A stretch of DNA of 64,000 nt from the NCBI RefSeq assembly GCF_034009455.1, contig NZ_CP125380.1:5531501-5595500 (forward strand). The letters run 5' to 3'. Below the pieces are notes generated by a model that worked only from the letters and a program-made list of their open reading frames with translations, was not told the DNA's origin and made no database searches. Source of the DNA: Pseudomonas sp. P5_109 (GTDB lineage: Bacteria > Pseudomonadota > Gammaproteobacteria > Pseudomonadales > Pseudomonadaceae). Shown here one piece after another: positions 46,100 to 58,620 of the stretch (within the stretch, counting starts at the first letter, position 1; every line of letters starts with the position of its first letter). Made by a program: the position numbers and the translations under genes.

Positions 46100-47527
46100 T
46101 CACAGGCTCAACAAGCCGCTGTACAAGCCATAGGCCGCCAGCCCTGCGCCACCGATGACACAGGTGAAAATGCCCTTCTCGATAACCGTGAACAATGGCA
46201 TGCCCTGCTCATGGCGAGCCTTGGCAAACAGGATCACGCCGGGCGCATACAGCAACGCCGACAGCAGCAGATATTTCAGGCCCCCGGCATACAACAACCA
46301 CACTGCGTAGACCAGGGCGATGCCACCAATCAGCAGATCCTTGGTGCGCTCGACGGGCGCCTGTTGATAAGTGTCACCCCGCGCGCACAACAACACGGCA
46401 TAGGCCGCCGACCACAGATACGGCACCAGAATCATCGAAGAGGCCAGATAAATCAGGCTGGTGTAGGTGCCGGCGGAAAACAGCGTGATCAGCAAGAACA
46501 ACTGGATCATCGAGTTGGTCAGCCACATCGCATTGACCGGCACGTGGTTGGCGTTCTCCCTGGTCAAGAAGGCCGGCATGGTCTTGTCTTTCGCCGTGGC
46601 AAAGAGGATTTCGGCGCACAGCAGCGCCCAGGACAACAACGCACCCAACAGCGAGATCGCCAGGCCGACGCTGATCAGCAACGCACCCCAGGGACCGACG
46701 ATGTGTTCCAGCACCGCCGCCAAAGAGGGGTTCTGCAATTTCGCCAGTTCCGGTTGAGACATGATCCCCAGCGACAGCACGTTCACCAGCACCAGCAGGG
46801 CCAATACCCCAACGAACCCGATCACCGTCGCCCGGCCCACGTCGGAGCGTTTCTCCGCCCGGGCCGAATAGACACTGGCGCCTTCGATGCCGATGAACAC
46901 GAACACGGTGACCAGCATCATGTGCCGGACCTGATCCATCACGCTGCCGAATTCCGGGTTGTTGCGCCCCCAGATATCGAGGGTAAAGATGTCTGCCTTG
47001 AACGCCACGGCGGCAATCACGATGAACATGATCAGCGGCACGATCTTGGCGACCGTGGTCACCTGGTTGATGAACGCGGCCTCCTTGATCCCGCGCATCA
47101 CCACAAAATGCACGGTCCACAGCAGCACCGAAGCGCAGGCGATGGCAATCGGCGTGTTGCCTTCGCCGAAGACCGGAAAGAAATAGCCGAGGGTACTGAA
47201 CAGCAAAATGAAGTAGCCGACGTTGCCCAGCCAGGCACTGATCCAGTACCCCCAGGCGGATGAAAACCCCATGTAGTCGCCGAAACCGGCCTTGGCGTAG
47301 GCGTACACGCCGGAGTTCAGTTCCGGCTTGCGGTTGGCCAGGGTCTGGAACACGAACGCCAGGGTCAGCATGCCGACGGCGGTGATCGCCCAACCGATCA
47401 GAATCGCCCCGGCATCGGCCCTGGCCGCCATGTTTTGCGGCAGGGAAAAAATCCCGCCGCCGATCATCGAACCCACCACCAATGCGATCAATGCGCTCAG
47501 GCGAAGCTTGTTCGGCGATTGCGACAT
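46100..47527 (-). CDS. arcD: Arginine/ornithine antiporter, second copy
   Basis: A 475-residue APC-superfamily transporter with about 12-13 membrane helices. [20 protein letters not shown] near residue 14 is the substrate-binding GSMIGxGIF motif; [22 protein letters not shown] near 220 is conserved in ArcD. It exchanges arginine for ornithine. By eye it matches the arcD at 47966 at roughly four positions in five and has the same length. Two adjacent ATGs occur; I chose 47527 by alignment with the other copy's MSEAPGKL. It is divergent from the arcDABC operon and is followed at once by alkA. Confidence 0.92.
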   Translation of the reverse strand: MSQSPNKLRLSALIALVVGSMIGGGIFSLPQNMAARADAGAILIGWAITAVGMLTLAFVFQTLANRKPELNSGVYAYAKAGFGDYMGFSSAWGYWISAWLGNVGYFILLFSTLGYFFPVFGEGNTPIAIACASVLLWTVHFVVMRGIKEAAFINQVTTVAKIVPLIMFIVIAAVAFKADIFTLDIWGRNNPEFGSVMDQVRHMMLVTVFVFIGIEGASVYSARAEKRSDVGRATVIGFVGVLALLVLVNVLSLGIMSQPELAKLQNPSLAAVLEHIVGPWGALLISVGLAISLLGALLSWALLCAEILFATAKDKTMPAFLTRENANHVPVNAMWLTNSMIQLFLLITLFSAGTYTSLIYLASSMILVPYLWSAAYAVLLCARGDTYQQAPVERTKDLLIGGIALVYAVWLLYAGGLKYLLLSALLYAPGVILFAKARHEQGMPLFTVIEKGIFTCVIGGAGLAAYGLYSGLLSL

Positions 47528-47530
47528 CAT

Positions 47531-47965
47531 TGCAACTCCATTTTCCGGGGGCGGCACTGCCGCGAGATCGTCACATATCGGGCGTCAACTAAACTGTTGA
47601 AGAGTAATAACGTTTATTGAATAACGCCAACAAACGTCTTTTAACTTGCACAAAACGGCTATCGCAACGTCGATATAATCATTTGTTTTATACGTTCATT
47701 TAATAAGTCCATTTTGTCCAAAAAATGCATGAATAAAATTTGCAGATTCTGAAAAACCAACTAGCGTCATAATTCGAAACAAATACTGAAAAGTTCTTGA
47801 GCAACCAGAAAAGGCCTCTAGATCAGGCATTACAGGCAGCAGACTTATAAGTGATGGCACTCAGCCAAGATTCCGGGAACGCTCTCATTTAGTGATCTAA
47901 GTCAGCTGATCGGATAGCCAACAGAATAATCTGTTGCCTCTCTTCTCCTGCATTGGAGTCATGCA
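47531..47965. other. Divergent arcD-arcD intergenic region
   Basis: About 435 bases without a gene, AT-rich in its middle (47600-47760). It must hold both arcD promoters. A TATAAT lies at 47674-47679 (+ strand). A weak ANR/FNR-like dyad TTGG-CGTTAT-TCAA (minus strand, 47617-47630) has one mismatch from TTGA-N6-TCAA. No perfect ANR box was found. The long leader (about 290 bases) before the right arcD is unexplained. Confidence 0.5.
47617..47630. promoter_or_regulatory. Weak ANR/FNR-like dyad
   Basis: TTGAATAACGCCAA, one base off TTGA-N6-TCAA. It is about 90 bases before the left arcD, a distance that would suit activation of that copy rather than arcDABC. Confidence 0.3.
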
Positions 47966-49393
47966 ATGTCTGAAGCTCCCGGAAAACTAAAACTCGGCGC
48001 GCTGGTTGCGTTAGTCGTCGGTTCGATGATTGGTGGCGGGATCTTTTCCTTGCCACAAAACATGGCGGCCAGTGCTGATGTCGGCGCCATTATGATCGGT
48101 TGGGCGATCACCGCCGTCGGCATGCTCACCCTGGCATTCGTGTTCCAGACCCTGGCCAACCGCAAGCCCGACCTGGACGGCGGGGTCTACGCCTACGCCA
48201 AGGCCGGTTTCGGCGACTACATGGGTTTCTCGTCCGCCTGGGGGTACTGGATCAGTGCCTGGCTGGGCAACGTGGGGTACTTCGTACTGTTGTTCAGCAC
48301 CCTCGGCTACTTCTTCCCGCTATTTGGGGAGGGGAATACAGTTGCTGCGGTGATCGGTGCCTCGGTGCTGCTCTGGGCCGTACATTTCCTCGTACTGCGA
48401 GGCATCAAAGAAGCAGCGTTCATCAACCTGGTAACCACGGTCGCCAAGATCGTGCCGTTGCTGCTGTTCATGCTGATCGCGTTGTTCGCCTTCAAACTGG
48501 ACATCTTCACCGCTGACATCTGGGGCCTGAAGAATCCGGACCTGGGCAGCGTGATGGACCAGGTACGCAAAATGATGCTGGTCACCGTGTGGGTGTTCAT
48601 TGGTATCGAAGGCGCGAGCATCTTTTCGGCCCGGGCGGAAAAACGCAGCGATGTGGGTAAAGCCACCGTGATCGGCTTTGTCACCGTGCTGCTGTTTTTA
48701 GTCCTGGTCAACGTCCTGTCGCTGGGGATCATGACCCAGCCGGAACTGGCCAAACTGCAGAACCCGTCAATGGCCGCCGTGCTGGAACACGTGGTCGGTC
48801 ACTGGGGCGCGGTGCTGATCAGCGTCGGTTTGATCATCTCGTTGCTGGGGGCGTTGCTGTCGTGGGTGCTGCTGTGCGCGGAGATCATGTTCGCCGCCGC
48901 CAAGGACCACACCATGCCGGCGTTTTTGCGCAAGGAAAACGCCAACCATGTACCGGTCAATGCCCTGTGGCTGACCAACGCCATGGTCCAGGTTTTCCTG
49001 ATCATCACGCTGTTCTCGGCCAGCACTTACCTGTCGCTGATCTACCTCGCCACCTCGATGATTCTGGTGCCGTACCTGTGGTCGGCGGCTTATGCGTTGC
49101 TGTTGGCGGTGCGTGGCGAAAGCTACGAAGGCGCGGCCGGCGAGCGGCGCAAGGATCTGATCATCGGCGCCGTGGCCCTGATCTATGCGATCTGGCTGCT
49201 GTACGCCGGCGGCACCAAGTACCTGCTGCTGTCCGCCCTGCTCTACGCCCCCGGCGTGATCCTGTTCGCCAAGGCCAAGCTGGAAATCAACAAACCGGTT
49301 TTCACCAACGTCGAGAAGCTGATTTTCGCTGCGGTGGTCGTCGGCGCCGTGGTGGCGGCCTACGGTCTCTATGACGGCTTCCTGACCCTGTAA
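47966..49393 (+). CDS. arcD: Arginine/ornithine antiporter, first gene of arcDABC
   Basis: A 475-residue antiporter importing arginine in exchange for ornithine. It has the same motifs as its divergent paralogue: [40 protein letters not shown] and [20 protein letters not shown] lies seven bases before the ATG. It is followed after 31 bases by arcA. The position as first gene of arcDABC is the standard Pseudomonas arrangement, giving ATP from arginine under oxygen limitation. Confidence 0.94.
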   Translation: MSEAPGKLKLGALVALVVGSMIGGGIFSLPQNMAASADVGAIMIGWAITAVGMLTLAFVFQTLANRKPDLDGGVYAYAKAGFGDYMGFSSAWGYWISAWLGNVGYFVLLFSTLGYFFPLFGEGNTVAAVIGASVLLWAVHFLVLRGIKEAAFINLVTTVAKIVPLLLFMLIALFAFKLDIFTADIWGLKNPDLGSVMDQVRKMMLVTVWVFIGIEGASIFSARAEKRSDVGKATVIGFVTVLLFLVLVNVLSLGIMTQPELAKLQNPSMAAVLEHVVGHWGAVLISVGLIISLLGALLSWVLLCAEIMFAAAKDHTMPAFLRKENANHVPVNALWLTNAMVQVFLIITLFSASTYLSLIYLATSMILVPYLWSAAYALLLAVRGESYEGAAGERRKDLIIGAVALIYAIWLLYAGGTKYLLLSALLYAPGVILFAKAKLEINKPVFTNVEKLIFAAVVVGAVVAAYGLYDGFLTL

Positions 49394-49424
49394 TAACCCT
49401 GTTTTCATCTGGAGGATCACTGTA

Positions 49425-50681
49425 ATGACCAAGGAAAAAGTTAAGTACGGCGTCCATTCCGAAGCCGGCAAACTGCGCAAAGTCATGGTTTGCTCCCCAG
49501 GCCTGGCCCATCAGCGGCTGACCCCGAACAACTGCGATGAACTGCTGTTCGATGACGTGCTGTGGGTGGCCCAGGCCAAACGCGACCACTTCGACTTCGT
49601 CACCAAGATGCGCGAGCGCAACATCGATGTGCTGGAAATGCACAACTTGCTGACCGACATCGTTGCCATTCCCGAAGCCCTGGACTGGATTCTGGAACGC
49701 AAGATCACCGCCAACTCGGTGGGCCTGGGCCTGATCAACGAAACAGGCTCGTGGCTGCGTAGCCTGGAGCCGCGCAAGATCGCCGAGTTCCTGATCGGCG
49801 GTGTCTCGGGCGACGATCTGCCGACCAGTTTCGGTGGCAAGGCCATCGAGATGTTCCGCGACTTCCTCGGCAACTCCAGCTTCATCCTGCCGCCGCTGCC
49901 CAACACCCAGTTCACCCGCGATACCACCTGCTGGATCTACGGTGGCGTCACCCTCAACCCGATGTACTGGCCGGCACGCCGTCAGGAAACCCTGCTGACC
50001 ACCGCCATCTACAAATTCCACCCCGAGTTCACCAACGCCGACTTCCAGATCTGGTACGGCGACCCGGACAAAGACCACGGCAACGCCACCCTTGAGGGCG
50101 GTGACGTGATGCCGATTGGCAACGGCGTGGTGTTGATCGGCATGGGCGAACGCTCGTCGCGCCAGGCCATTGCGCAACTGGCGGTGAACCTGTTCAAGAA
50201 CAAAGCCGTGGAGAAAGTGATCGTCGCCGGCCTGCCGAAATCCCGCGCGGCGATGCACCTGGACACGGTGTTCAGCTTCTGCGATCGCGACCTCGTCACG
50301 ATCTTCCCGGAAGTGGTGAACCAGATTGTCGCCTTCACCCTGCGTCCCGATGAAAGCAAAGAGGGCGGCATCGATATCCGTCGCGAAGAAACCAATTTCC
50401 TCGACACCGTCGCCCAGGCCCTGAACCTCAAGGCGTTGCGCGTGGTGGAAACCGGCGGCAACAGCTTCGCCGCCGAACGCGAGCAATGGGACGACGGCAA
50501 CAACGTGGTCGCCGTGGAACCGGGCGTGGTGATCGGCTACGACCGCAATACCTACACCAACACCCTGCTGCGCAAGGCCGGCGTGGAAGTCATCACCATC
50601 AGCGCCGGCGAACTCGGCCGGGGACGGGGCGGCGGCCACTGCATGACCTGCCCGATCATCCGCGACCCGATTGACTACTAA
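49425..50681 (+). CDS. arcA: Arginine deiminase
   Basis: A 418-residue enzyme that hydrolyses arginine to citrulline and ammonia. The nucleophile is Cys406 in [12 protein letters not shown], at the same number as in P. aeruginosa Arc[14 protein letters not shown] near residue 163 has the conserved Asp and Arg, and [20 protein letters not shown] near 224 the catalytic region. GGAGGA precedes the ATG. arcB follows after 24 bases. Confidence 0.97.
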   Translation: MTKEKVKYGVHSEAGKLRKVMVCSPGLAHQRLTPNNCDELLFDDVLWVAQAKRDHFDFVTKMRERNIDVLEMHNLLTDIVAIPEALDWILERKITANSVGLGLINETGSWLRSLEPRKIAEFLIGGVSGDDLPTSFGGKAIEMFRDFLGNSSFILPPLPNTQFTRDTTCWIYGGVTLNPMYWPARRQETLLTTAIYKFHPEFTNADFQIWYGDPDKDHGNATLEGGDVMPIGNGVVLIGMGERSSRQAIAQLAVNLFKNKAVEKVIVAGLPKSRAAMHLDTVFSFCDRDLVTIFPEVVNQIVAFTLRPDESKEGGIDIRREETNFLDTVAQALNLKALRVVETGGNSFAAEREQWDDGNNVVAVEPGVVIGYDRNTYTNTLLRKAGVEVITISAGELGRGRGGGHCMTCPIIRDPIDY

Positions 50682-50705
50682 CCTGTTCACCTTAGGAGAT
50701 CCAAA

Positions 50706-51716
50706 ATGGCGTTCAATATCCATAACCGCAATCTGCTGAGCCTGGAACACCACACCCCTCGCGAATTGCGCTACCTGCTCGACCTGTCCCGCGACCTCAA
50801 GCGTGCCAAGTACACCGGCACCGAACAGCAGCATCTGAAGGGCAACAACATCGCGCTGATCTTCGAAAAAACCTCGACCCGCACCCGCTGCGCCTTCGAA
50901 GTAGCCGCCTATGACCAGGGCGCCAACGTCACCTACATCGACCCGAACTCCTCGCAGATCGGCCACAAGGAAAGCATGAAGGACACCGCCCGCGTGCTCG
51001 GGCGCATGTACGACGCCATCGAGTACCGTGGCTTCAAGCAGGAAATCGTCGAGGAACTGGCCAAGTTCGCCGGCGTACCGGTGTTCAACGGCCTGACCGA
51101 CGAATACCACCCGACGCAAATGATCGCCGACGTGCTGACCATGCGCGAAAACGCCGACAAACCCATCCACGAAATCAGCTACGCCTACCTCGGCGATGCC
51201 CGTAACAACATGGGCAACTCGCTGCTGCTGATCGGCGCCAAACTCGGCATGGACGTGCGCATCTGCGCGCCAAAAGCCCTGTGGCCAGCGGACGATTTGG
51301 TGGATCGCTGCAAAAAATACGGCGAAGAAAGCGGCGCGCGCATCACCCTCACCGAAGACCCGAAAGCGGCGGTCAAGGGCGTGGACTTCATCCACACCGA
51401 CGTCTGGGTGTCGATGGGCGAACCGGTCGAAGCCTGGGCCGAACGCATCCAGCAACTGCTGCCGTATCAGGTCAATGCCGAACTGATGAAAGCCACCGGC
51501 AACCCGCGCACCAAGTTCATGCACTGCCTGCCGGCGTTCCACAACAGCGACACCAAGATCGGCAAGCAGATTGCCGAGCAGTACCCGCACCTGAAGAACG
51601 GCATCGAAGTGACCGATGACGTGTTCGAGTCGCCGGCCTGTATCGCCTTCGAGCAAGCGGAAAACCGCATGCACACGATCAAGGCGATTCTGGTGTCGAC
51701 GCTGGCGGATCTCTAA
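50706..51716 (+). CDS. arcB: Catabolic ornithine carbamoyltransferase
   Basis: A 336-residue enzyme that splits citrulline with phosphate into ornithine and carbamoyl phosphate. The carbamoyl phosphate motif STRTR is at residues 57-61, the ornithine loop DVWVSMGEP near 231, and HCLPAFH near 274. Length and context (arcA upstream, arcC downstream) mark it as the catabolic ArcB and not ArgF. TAGGAGATCC precedes the ATG. Confidence 0.96.
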   Translation: MAFNIHNRNLLSLEHHTPRELRYLLDLSRDLKRAKYTGTEQQHLKGNNIALIFEKTSTRTRCAFEVAAYDQGANVTYIDPNSSQIGHKESMKDTARVLGRMYDAIEYRGFKQEIVEELAKFAGVPVFNGLTDEYHPTQMIADVLTMRENADKPIHEISYAYLGDARNNMGNSLLLIGAKLGMDVRICAPKALWPADDLVDRCKKYGEESGARITLTEDPKAAVKGVDFIHTDVWVSMGEPVEAWAERIQQLLPYQVNAELMKATGNPRTKFMHCLPAFHNSDTKIGKQIAEQYPHLKNGIEVTDDVFESPACIAFEQAENRMHTIKAILVSTLADL

Positions 51717-51751
51717 CGGCTGACTCGCTCCCACTGACGCAACGCGGTCAA

Positions 51752-51838
51752 TGTGGGAGCGGGCTTGCTCGCGAAAGCGGTGTGTCTGAAAACAATGATG
51801 TCGACTGACACGCCGTCTCGAGCAAGCCCGCTCCCACA
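51752..51838. repeat. REPIN (GCGGGC class) inside the arc operon
   Basis: The left arm tgtgggagcgggcttgctcg is intact; the right arm lost bases at its start (cgtctcgagcaagcccgctc). It lies between arcB and arcC, widening that junction to 184 bases. Confidence 0.9.
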
Positions 51839-51900
51839 CTGGCCCGGTTCCAACCGGGAGATCGAGTTGTTTGTGACTTCTCTTTTAGAAGGACTGCACC

Positions 51901-52830
51901 ATGCGCATCGTCGTAGCTCTTGGCGGTAACGCCCTGCTCCGCCGCGGCGAACCGATGACCGCTGACAACCAGCGCGCCAACATCCGGATCGCCACCGAAC
52001 AGATCGCCAAGATCCATCCTGGCAACCAACTGGTCATCGCCCACGGCAATGGTCCTCAAGTCGGCCTGTTGTCATTGCAAGCGGCGGCCTACACCTCCGT
52101 CACCCCTTACCCGCTGGACGTGCTCGGCGCTGAAACCGAAGGCATGATCGGCTACATCATCGAACAGGAACTGGGCAACCTGCTGGACTTCGAAGTGCCC
52201 TTCGCGACCTTGCTGACCCAAGTCGAAGTCGATGCCAATGACCCGGCGTTCAAGAACCCGACCAAACCCATCGGCCCGGTCTACAGCAAGGCCGATGCGG
52301 AAAAGCTCGCCGCCGAAAAAGGCTGGGCAATCGCCCCGGACGGCGACAAATACCGCCGCGTGGTTGCCAGCCCGAAACCCAAGCGCATCTTCGAAATCCG
52401 TCCGATCAAATGGCTGCTGGAAAAAAGCAGCATCGTGATCTGCGCCGGTGGCGGCGGTATTCCGACCATGTATACCTCGCCCGGCAAACTCGAGGGCGTC
52501 GAAGCGGTCATCGACAAGGACCTGTGCTCGGCGCTGCTGGCCGAACAGCTTGAGGCCGATCTGCTGGTGATCGCCACCGACGTCAAAGCCGCCTTCATCG
52601 ACTTTGGCAAACCCACGCAGAAAGCCATCGCCCAGGCCCACCCCGACGAAATGGAAAAGCTCGGCTTCGCCGCCGGCTCCATGGGACCGAAGGTGCAGGC
52701 AGCCTGCGAATTCGCACGCCATACTGGAAAAGTGGCGGTGATCGGTTCGCTCGCGGACATTGAAGCTATCGTTCAAGGTACGGCCGGCACTCGTATCAGC
52801 ACCGCGACGCCTGGCATTACTTACTCATGA
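51901..52830 (+). CDS. arcC: Carbamate kinase
   Basis: A 309-residue amino-acid-kinase-fold enzyme that makes ATP from carbamoyl phosphate and ADP, the energy-yielding last step of the arginine deiminase pathway. [14 protein letters not shown] near residue 4, [10 protein letters not shown] near 49 and [12 protein letters not shown] near 180 are family signatures; [11 protein letters not shown] binds nucleotide. AGAAGGA precedes the ATG. It is separated from arcB by a REPIN and ends 12 bases before the DUF5064 gene. Confidence 0.96.
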   Translation: MRIVVALGGNALLRRGEPMTADNQRANIRIATEQIAKIHPGNQLVIAHGNGPQVGLLSLQAAAYTSVTPYPLDVLGAETEGMIGYIIEQELGNLLDFEVPFATLLTQVEVDANDPAFKNPTKPIGPVYSKADAEKLAAEKGWAIAPDGDKYRRVVASPKPKRIFEIRPIKWLLEKSSIVICAGGGGIPTMYTSPGKLEGVEAVIDKDLCSALLAEQLEADLLVIATDVKAAFIDFGKPTQKAIAQAHPDEMEKLGFAAGSMGPKVQAACEFARHTGKVAVIGSLADIEAIVQGTAGTRISTATPGITYS

Positions 52831-52842
52831 GGAGAGACGTCT

Positions 52843-53205
52843 ATGGCAATGTTTGAGCCAGGCCACTTGCATATCGAACGTCATGCGCTGAACGCGGATG
52901 ATGTCAGCTACAACGTGCACGTCGACTATGAAGTCAGCAAAAACGACAAGGGCGAAAAAGGCATCCAGTTCACCATGCACGGCAGCATTGAGGGCAAGGA
53001 ACTGAAGGAGCCCTTCTTCCTGCCCAAGGAGGAGGCCTACAACTTCGCCAGCAACGTGACGAAAATCGCCGAGAAATACGGCATTCCCAAAGAGAAGATC
53101 GCCATTGGTTCGTCACACGCGCATTACGACCTGATGTTCGAAGACATCCGCCAGCAACTGAATATGAAATCCGGCGACCCGATAGATCTCGAGAAATTCG
53201 AATAA
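52843..53205 (+). CDS. DUF5064 family protein, last gene of the arc operon
   Basis: A 120-residue soluble protein (MAMFEPGHLHIERHALNADD) resembling Pseudomonas DUF5064 proteins. It is beta-rich at the front (VSYNVHVDYEVSKNDKGEKGIQFTMHGSIEGKEL) and helical in the second half (KEEAYNFASNVTKIAEKYGIP). It has no signal, membrane segment or known catalytic motif. It starts 12 bases after arcC with a GGAGAGACG ribosome site, so it is almost surely co-transcribed with arcDABC. A helper or regulatory role in arginine catabolism is inferred from position only. Confidence 0.82.
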   Translation: MAMFEPGHLHIERHALNADDVSYNVHVDYEVSKNDKGEKGIQFTMHGSIEGKELKEPFFLPKEEAYNFASNVTKIAEKYGIPKEKIAIGSSHAHYDLMFEDIRQQLNMKSGDPIDLEKFE

Positions 53206-53216
53206 CCCCTATCCCT

Positions 53217-53304
53217 TGTAGGAGCTGGCTTGCCAGCGATGAACGATAACGCGGTATTACTGACATACCGCACCGTCCGAATCGCCAACAAGCCGGCTCC
53301 TACA
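53217..53304. repeat. REPIN (GCTGGC/GCCGGC class), diverged arms
   Basis: Left arm tgtaggagctggcttgccag and right arm caacaagccggctcctaca; the arms differ at several positions. Between the arc operon and gcsR. Confidence 0.85.
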
Positions 53305-53392
53305 GGTGCTGTACCTGACTGCGGATTTCACCTCTACCCCTTCACCAAGGCATACTTGCCACCCTTCGCACTGCAGAACCCAAAACCGCCCC

Positions 53393-54901
53393 ATGCGTAT
53401 CCACGTCAGCTTCATCGACCGCGTCGGTATCACCCAGGAAGTCCTGGCGCTGCTCGGCGGGCGCAATCTGAACCTGGATGCGGTGGAAATGGTCCCGCCC
53501 AATGTTTACATCGACGCCCCGACCCTGAGCCCGCAAGTCCTCGAGGAACTGCGTGATGCCCTGTTCAGCGTGCGGGGCGTGCAAGCGGTGACGGTGGTCG
53601 ACATCCTGCCCGGCCAGCGCCGGCACTTGCAGCTCGACGCGCTACTTGCCGCCATGACCGACCCGGTACTGGCACTGGACAGCGACGGTAAGGTGCTGCT
53701 GGCCAACCCGGCGTTGATCGCCCTGTATGGCCGCGAACCGGCCGGTGAAAGCGCGGCCGACCTGTTTGCCGACCCGGCCTTGCTCGACGCCCTGCTCGAA
53801 CACGGCTTCCGCCTGCCGCTGCGGGAAATCTCCGTCAACGGCCAGACCTTCCTGCTCGACGCTACACCGATCACCGACGCCGGCGCCCTGCTGACCCTGT
53901 ATCAACCGAACCGCATCGGTGAACGTCTTTCCGCGTTGCATCACGATCACGCCGAAGGTTTCGATGCACTGCTCGGCGAGTCGCCGGTGATCCGCACCCT
54001 AAAGGCCCGCGCCCAACGGGTGGCGGCCCTCGATGCACCGCTGCTGATCCAGGGCGAAACCGGCACCGGCAAGGAACTGGTGGCCCGTGCCTGCCATGCC
54101 ATCAGCGCCCGGCACAGTTCACCGTTCCTGGCATTGAACTGTGCGGCATTGCCGGAGAACCTCGCCGAAAGTGAACTGTTCGGCTACGCCCCCGGCGCCT
54201 TCACCGGCGCACAACGAGGTGGCAAACCGGGGCTGATGGAACTGGCCAACCAGGGCACGGTGTTTCTCGATGAAATCGGCGAGATGTCGCCGTACCTGCA
54301 GGCCAAATTGCTGCGCTTCCTCAACGACGGCAGTTTTCGTCGGGTTGGCGGTGATCGTGAGGTCAAGGTCAACGTGCGGATCCTCAGCGCGACCCACCGC
54401 GACCTGGAAAAAATGGTCAGCGAAGGCCTGTTCCGCGAAGACCTGTTCTATCGCCTCAACGTGCTCAACATTGAAGTGCCGCCGCTGCGCGAGCGCGGCC
54501 AGGACATTCTGCTGCTGGCCCGCTACTTCATGCAGCAGGCCTGCGCGCAGATCCAGCGCCCGATCTGTCGCCTGGCGCCGGGCACTTACCCGGCGCTGCT
54601 GGGCAACCGCTGGCCGGGCAACGTGCGGCAATTGCAGAACGTGATCTTCCGCGCCGCGGCGATTTGCGAAAGCAGCCTGGTGGACATTGGCGACCTCGAT
54701 ATCGCCGGCACCTCGGTGGCCCGCCAGAGCGACCATGACGTCGACAGCCTGGAACAGGCCATGGATGAATTCGAGAAAACCCTGCTGGAAAAACTCTACA
54801 TCAGCTATCCCTCGACCCGGCAACTCGCGACCCGCCTGCAAACCTCCCACACCGCGATTGCCCATCGGTTGCGCAAGTACGGGATTCCCGGCAAGGCCTG
54901 A
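53393..54901 (+). CDS. gcsR: GcsR, TyrR-like sigma-54-dependent activator of glycine cleavage
   Basis: A 502-residue enhancer-binding protein. Residues 1-75 form an ACT domain (MRIHVSFIDRVGITQEVLAL), 80-185 a PAS domain, and 195-430 the AAA+ domain with Walker A GETGTGKE (221-228), GAFTGA (268-273, which contacts sigma-54) and FLDEIGEM. The C-terminal helix-turn-helix is YPSTRQLATRLQTSHTAIAHRLRKYGI. In P. aeruginosa GcsR senses glycine and activates the gcvH2P2-glyA2-sdaA-gcvT2 operon. Here it precedes gcvHP-sdaA-gcvT, with tandem dyads and a sigma-54 promoter in the gap. Earlier starts run through a REPIN. Confidence 0.93.
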   Translation: MRIHVSFIDRVGITQEVLALLGGRNLNLDAVEMVPPNVYIDAPTLSPQVLEELRDALFSVRGVQAVTVVDILPGQRRHLQLDALLAAMTDPVLALDSDGKVLLANPALIALYGREPAGESAADLFADPALLDALLEHGFRLPLREISVNGQTFLLDATPITDAGALLTLYQPNRIGERLSALHHDHAEGFDALLGESPVIRTLKARAQRVAALDAPLLIQGETGTGKELVARACHAISARHSSPFLALNCAALPENLAESELFGYAPGAFTGAQRGGKPGLMELANQGTVFLDEIGEMSPYLQAKLLRFLNDGSFRRVGGDREVKVNVRILSATHRDLEKMVSEGLFREDLFYRLNVLNIEVPPLRERGQDILLLARYFMQQACAQIQRPICRLAPGTYPALLGNRWPGNVRQLQNVIFRAAAICESSLVDIGDLDIAGTSVARQSDHDVDSLEQAMDEFEKTLLEKLYISYPSTRQLATRLQTSHTAIAHRLRKYGIPGKA

Positions 54902-54922
54902 AAACGCGGATGAACACCGATC

Positions 54923-54989
54923 TGTAGGAGCCGGCTTGCTGGCGATGGCGTCCGCAAAATCGCCATCGCCAGCAAGCCGGCTCCTACAG
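54923..54989. repeat. REPIN (GCCGGC class), short loop
   Basis: tgtaggagccggcttgctgg and ccagcaagccggctcctaca around an inner palindrome cgatggcg/cgccatcg; located just past the gcsR stop. Confidence 0.92.
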
Positions 54990-55038
54990 TCGTGAATGTT
55001 CATGCATCGGCAAATCACGTCTGAAAACGACCTCCACC

Positions 55039-55056
55039 TGTACTGAAAGCGCTACA
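55039..55056. promoter_or_regulatory. Candidate GcsR site 1
   Basis: TGTACTG-N4-CGCTACA; shares its right half with sites 2 and 3 and starts 19 bases before site 2. Confidence 0.5.
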
Positions 55057-55057
55057 G

Positions 55058-55075
55058 CGGAACGATATCGCTACA
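55058..55075. promoter_or_regulatory. Candidate GcsR site 2
   Basis: CGGAACG-N4-CGCTACA; one base from the reverse complement of the TGTAACG-N4-CGTTCCG type site remembered for P. aeruginosa GcsR. Confidence 0.65.
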
Positions 55076-55138
55076 CACCCCTCCGATCACGGCTGTGCAA
55101 GGCTTTGATCCACCTCGGCTTTTATCCCTGACATATGA

Positions 55139-55156
55139 CGTATCGATTTCGCTACA
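55139..55156. promoter_or_regulatory. Candidate GcsR site 3
   Basis: CGTATCG-N4-CGCTACA; identical right half, left half five of seven like site 2. About 70 bases upstream of the sigma-54 promoter. Confidence 0.55.
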
Positions 55157-55220
55157 GCGAATGAATTTCAGGCTTTGTCAAAACCACCTAAATCATTGAT
55201 AAACAAAGAGAAAACCAAGG

Positions 55221-55237
55221 TTGGCCGCGTTCTTGCT
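55221..55237 (+). promoter_or_regulatory. Sigma-54 promoter of gcvH
   Basis: TTGGCCGCGTTCTTGCT: the -24 GG and -12 GC are exactly 10 bases apart and the flanks fit TGGC-N7/8-TTGCT. It lies 81 bases before the gcvH ATG, downstream of the three GcsR-like sites. Confidence 0.8.
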
Positions 55238-55317
55238 ATGTACACCTGCATAACCAGGGCATCGCCCAAGCATTCAATCGCGTCCACCAGACGAGTCTGG
55301 CCCCCTTAGGAGTTTCC

Positions 55318-55701
55318 ATGAGCGAGTTGCGTTTTACTGAAGATCACGAATGGCTGCGCACCGAAGCTGACGGCAGCGTCACGGTCGGCATCACCGCTTT
55401 CGCACAGAACGCCCTGGGCGACGTGGTTTTCGTTCAACTGCCTGAGCTGCAGTCCTACGACAAGGGCGCCGAAGCCGCCACCGTGGAATCGGTAAAGGCT
55501 GCCAGCGGCGTGTACATGCCGCTGGATGGTGAAGTGCTGGAAGTGAACCCGGCGCTCGACAGCAGCCCTGAACTGGTCAACGAAGATCCGCTGGGCGAAG
55601 GCTGGTTCTTCCGCTTCCAGCCAAGCGACGCCTCGGCTGTCGCTCAACTGCTGGATCAGGACGCCTACGACCGCCTGATCAAAGCCCAAGCCGAAGCCTG
55701 A
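55318..55701 (+). CDS. gcvH: Glycine cleavage system H protein
   Basis: A 127-residue lipoyl carrier. The lipoylated residue is Lys60 in [14 protein letters not shown]. It shuttles the aminomethyl group from GcvP to GcvT. The N-terminus [12 protein letters not shown] is canonical. TTAGGAG lies upstream of the ATG. First gene of gcvH-gcvP-sdaA-gcvT; gcvP follows 11 bases after the stop. Confidence 0.96.
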   Translation: MSELRFTEDHEWLRTEADGSVTVGITAFAQNALGDVVFVQLPELQSYDKGAEAATVESVKAASGVYMPLDGEVLEVNPALDSSPELVNEDPLGEGWFFRFQPSDASAVAQLLDQDAYDRLIKAQAEA

Positions 55702-55712
55702 GGAGCACTGAC

Positions 55713-58565
<2,853 letters not shown>

Positions 58566-58574
58566 ACGAATGAA

Positions 58575-58594
58575 GGGGCGGATTCATCCGCCCC
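58575..58594. terminator. Hairpin after gcvP
   Basis: GGGGCGGA-TTCA-TCCGCCCC is a perfect eight-pair stem nine bases past the gcvP stop. No T-run follows, so it may protect the mRNA or weaken read-through to sdaA rather than fully terminate. Confidence 0.55.
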
Positions 58595-58620
58595 CAATCT
58601 CAAGAACACCGCATTCCCCT

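Noticed and set aside
49302..51839. An 845-codon minus-strand ORF over arcA and arcB
   Set aside because: Longer than either real gene, but arcA and arcB carry all catalytic residues, and this reading starts in a REPIN and has no recognisable domain.
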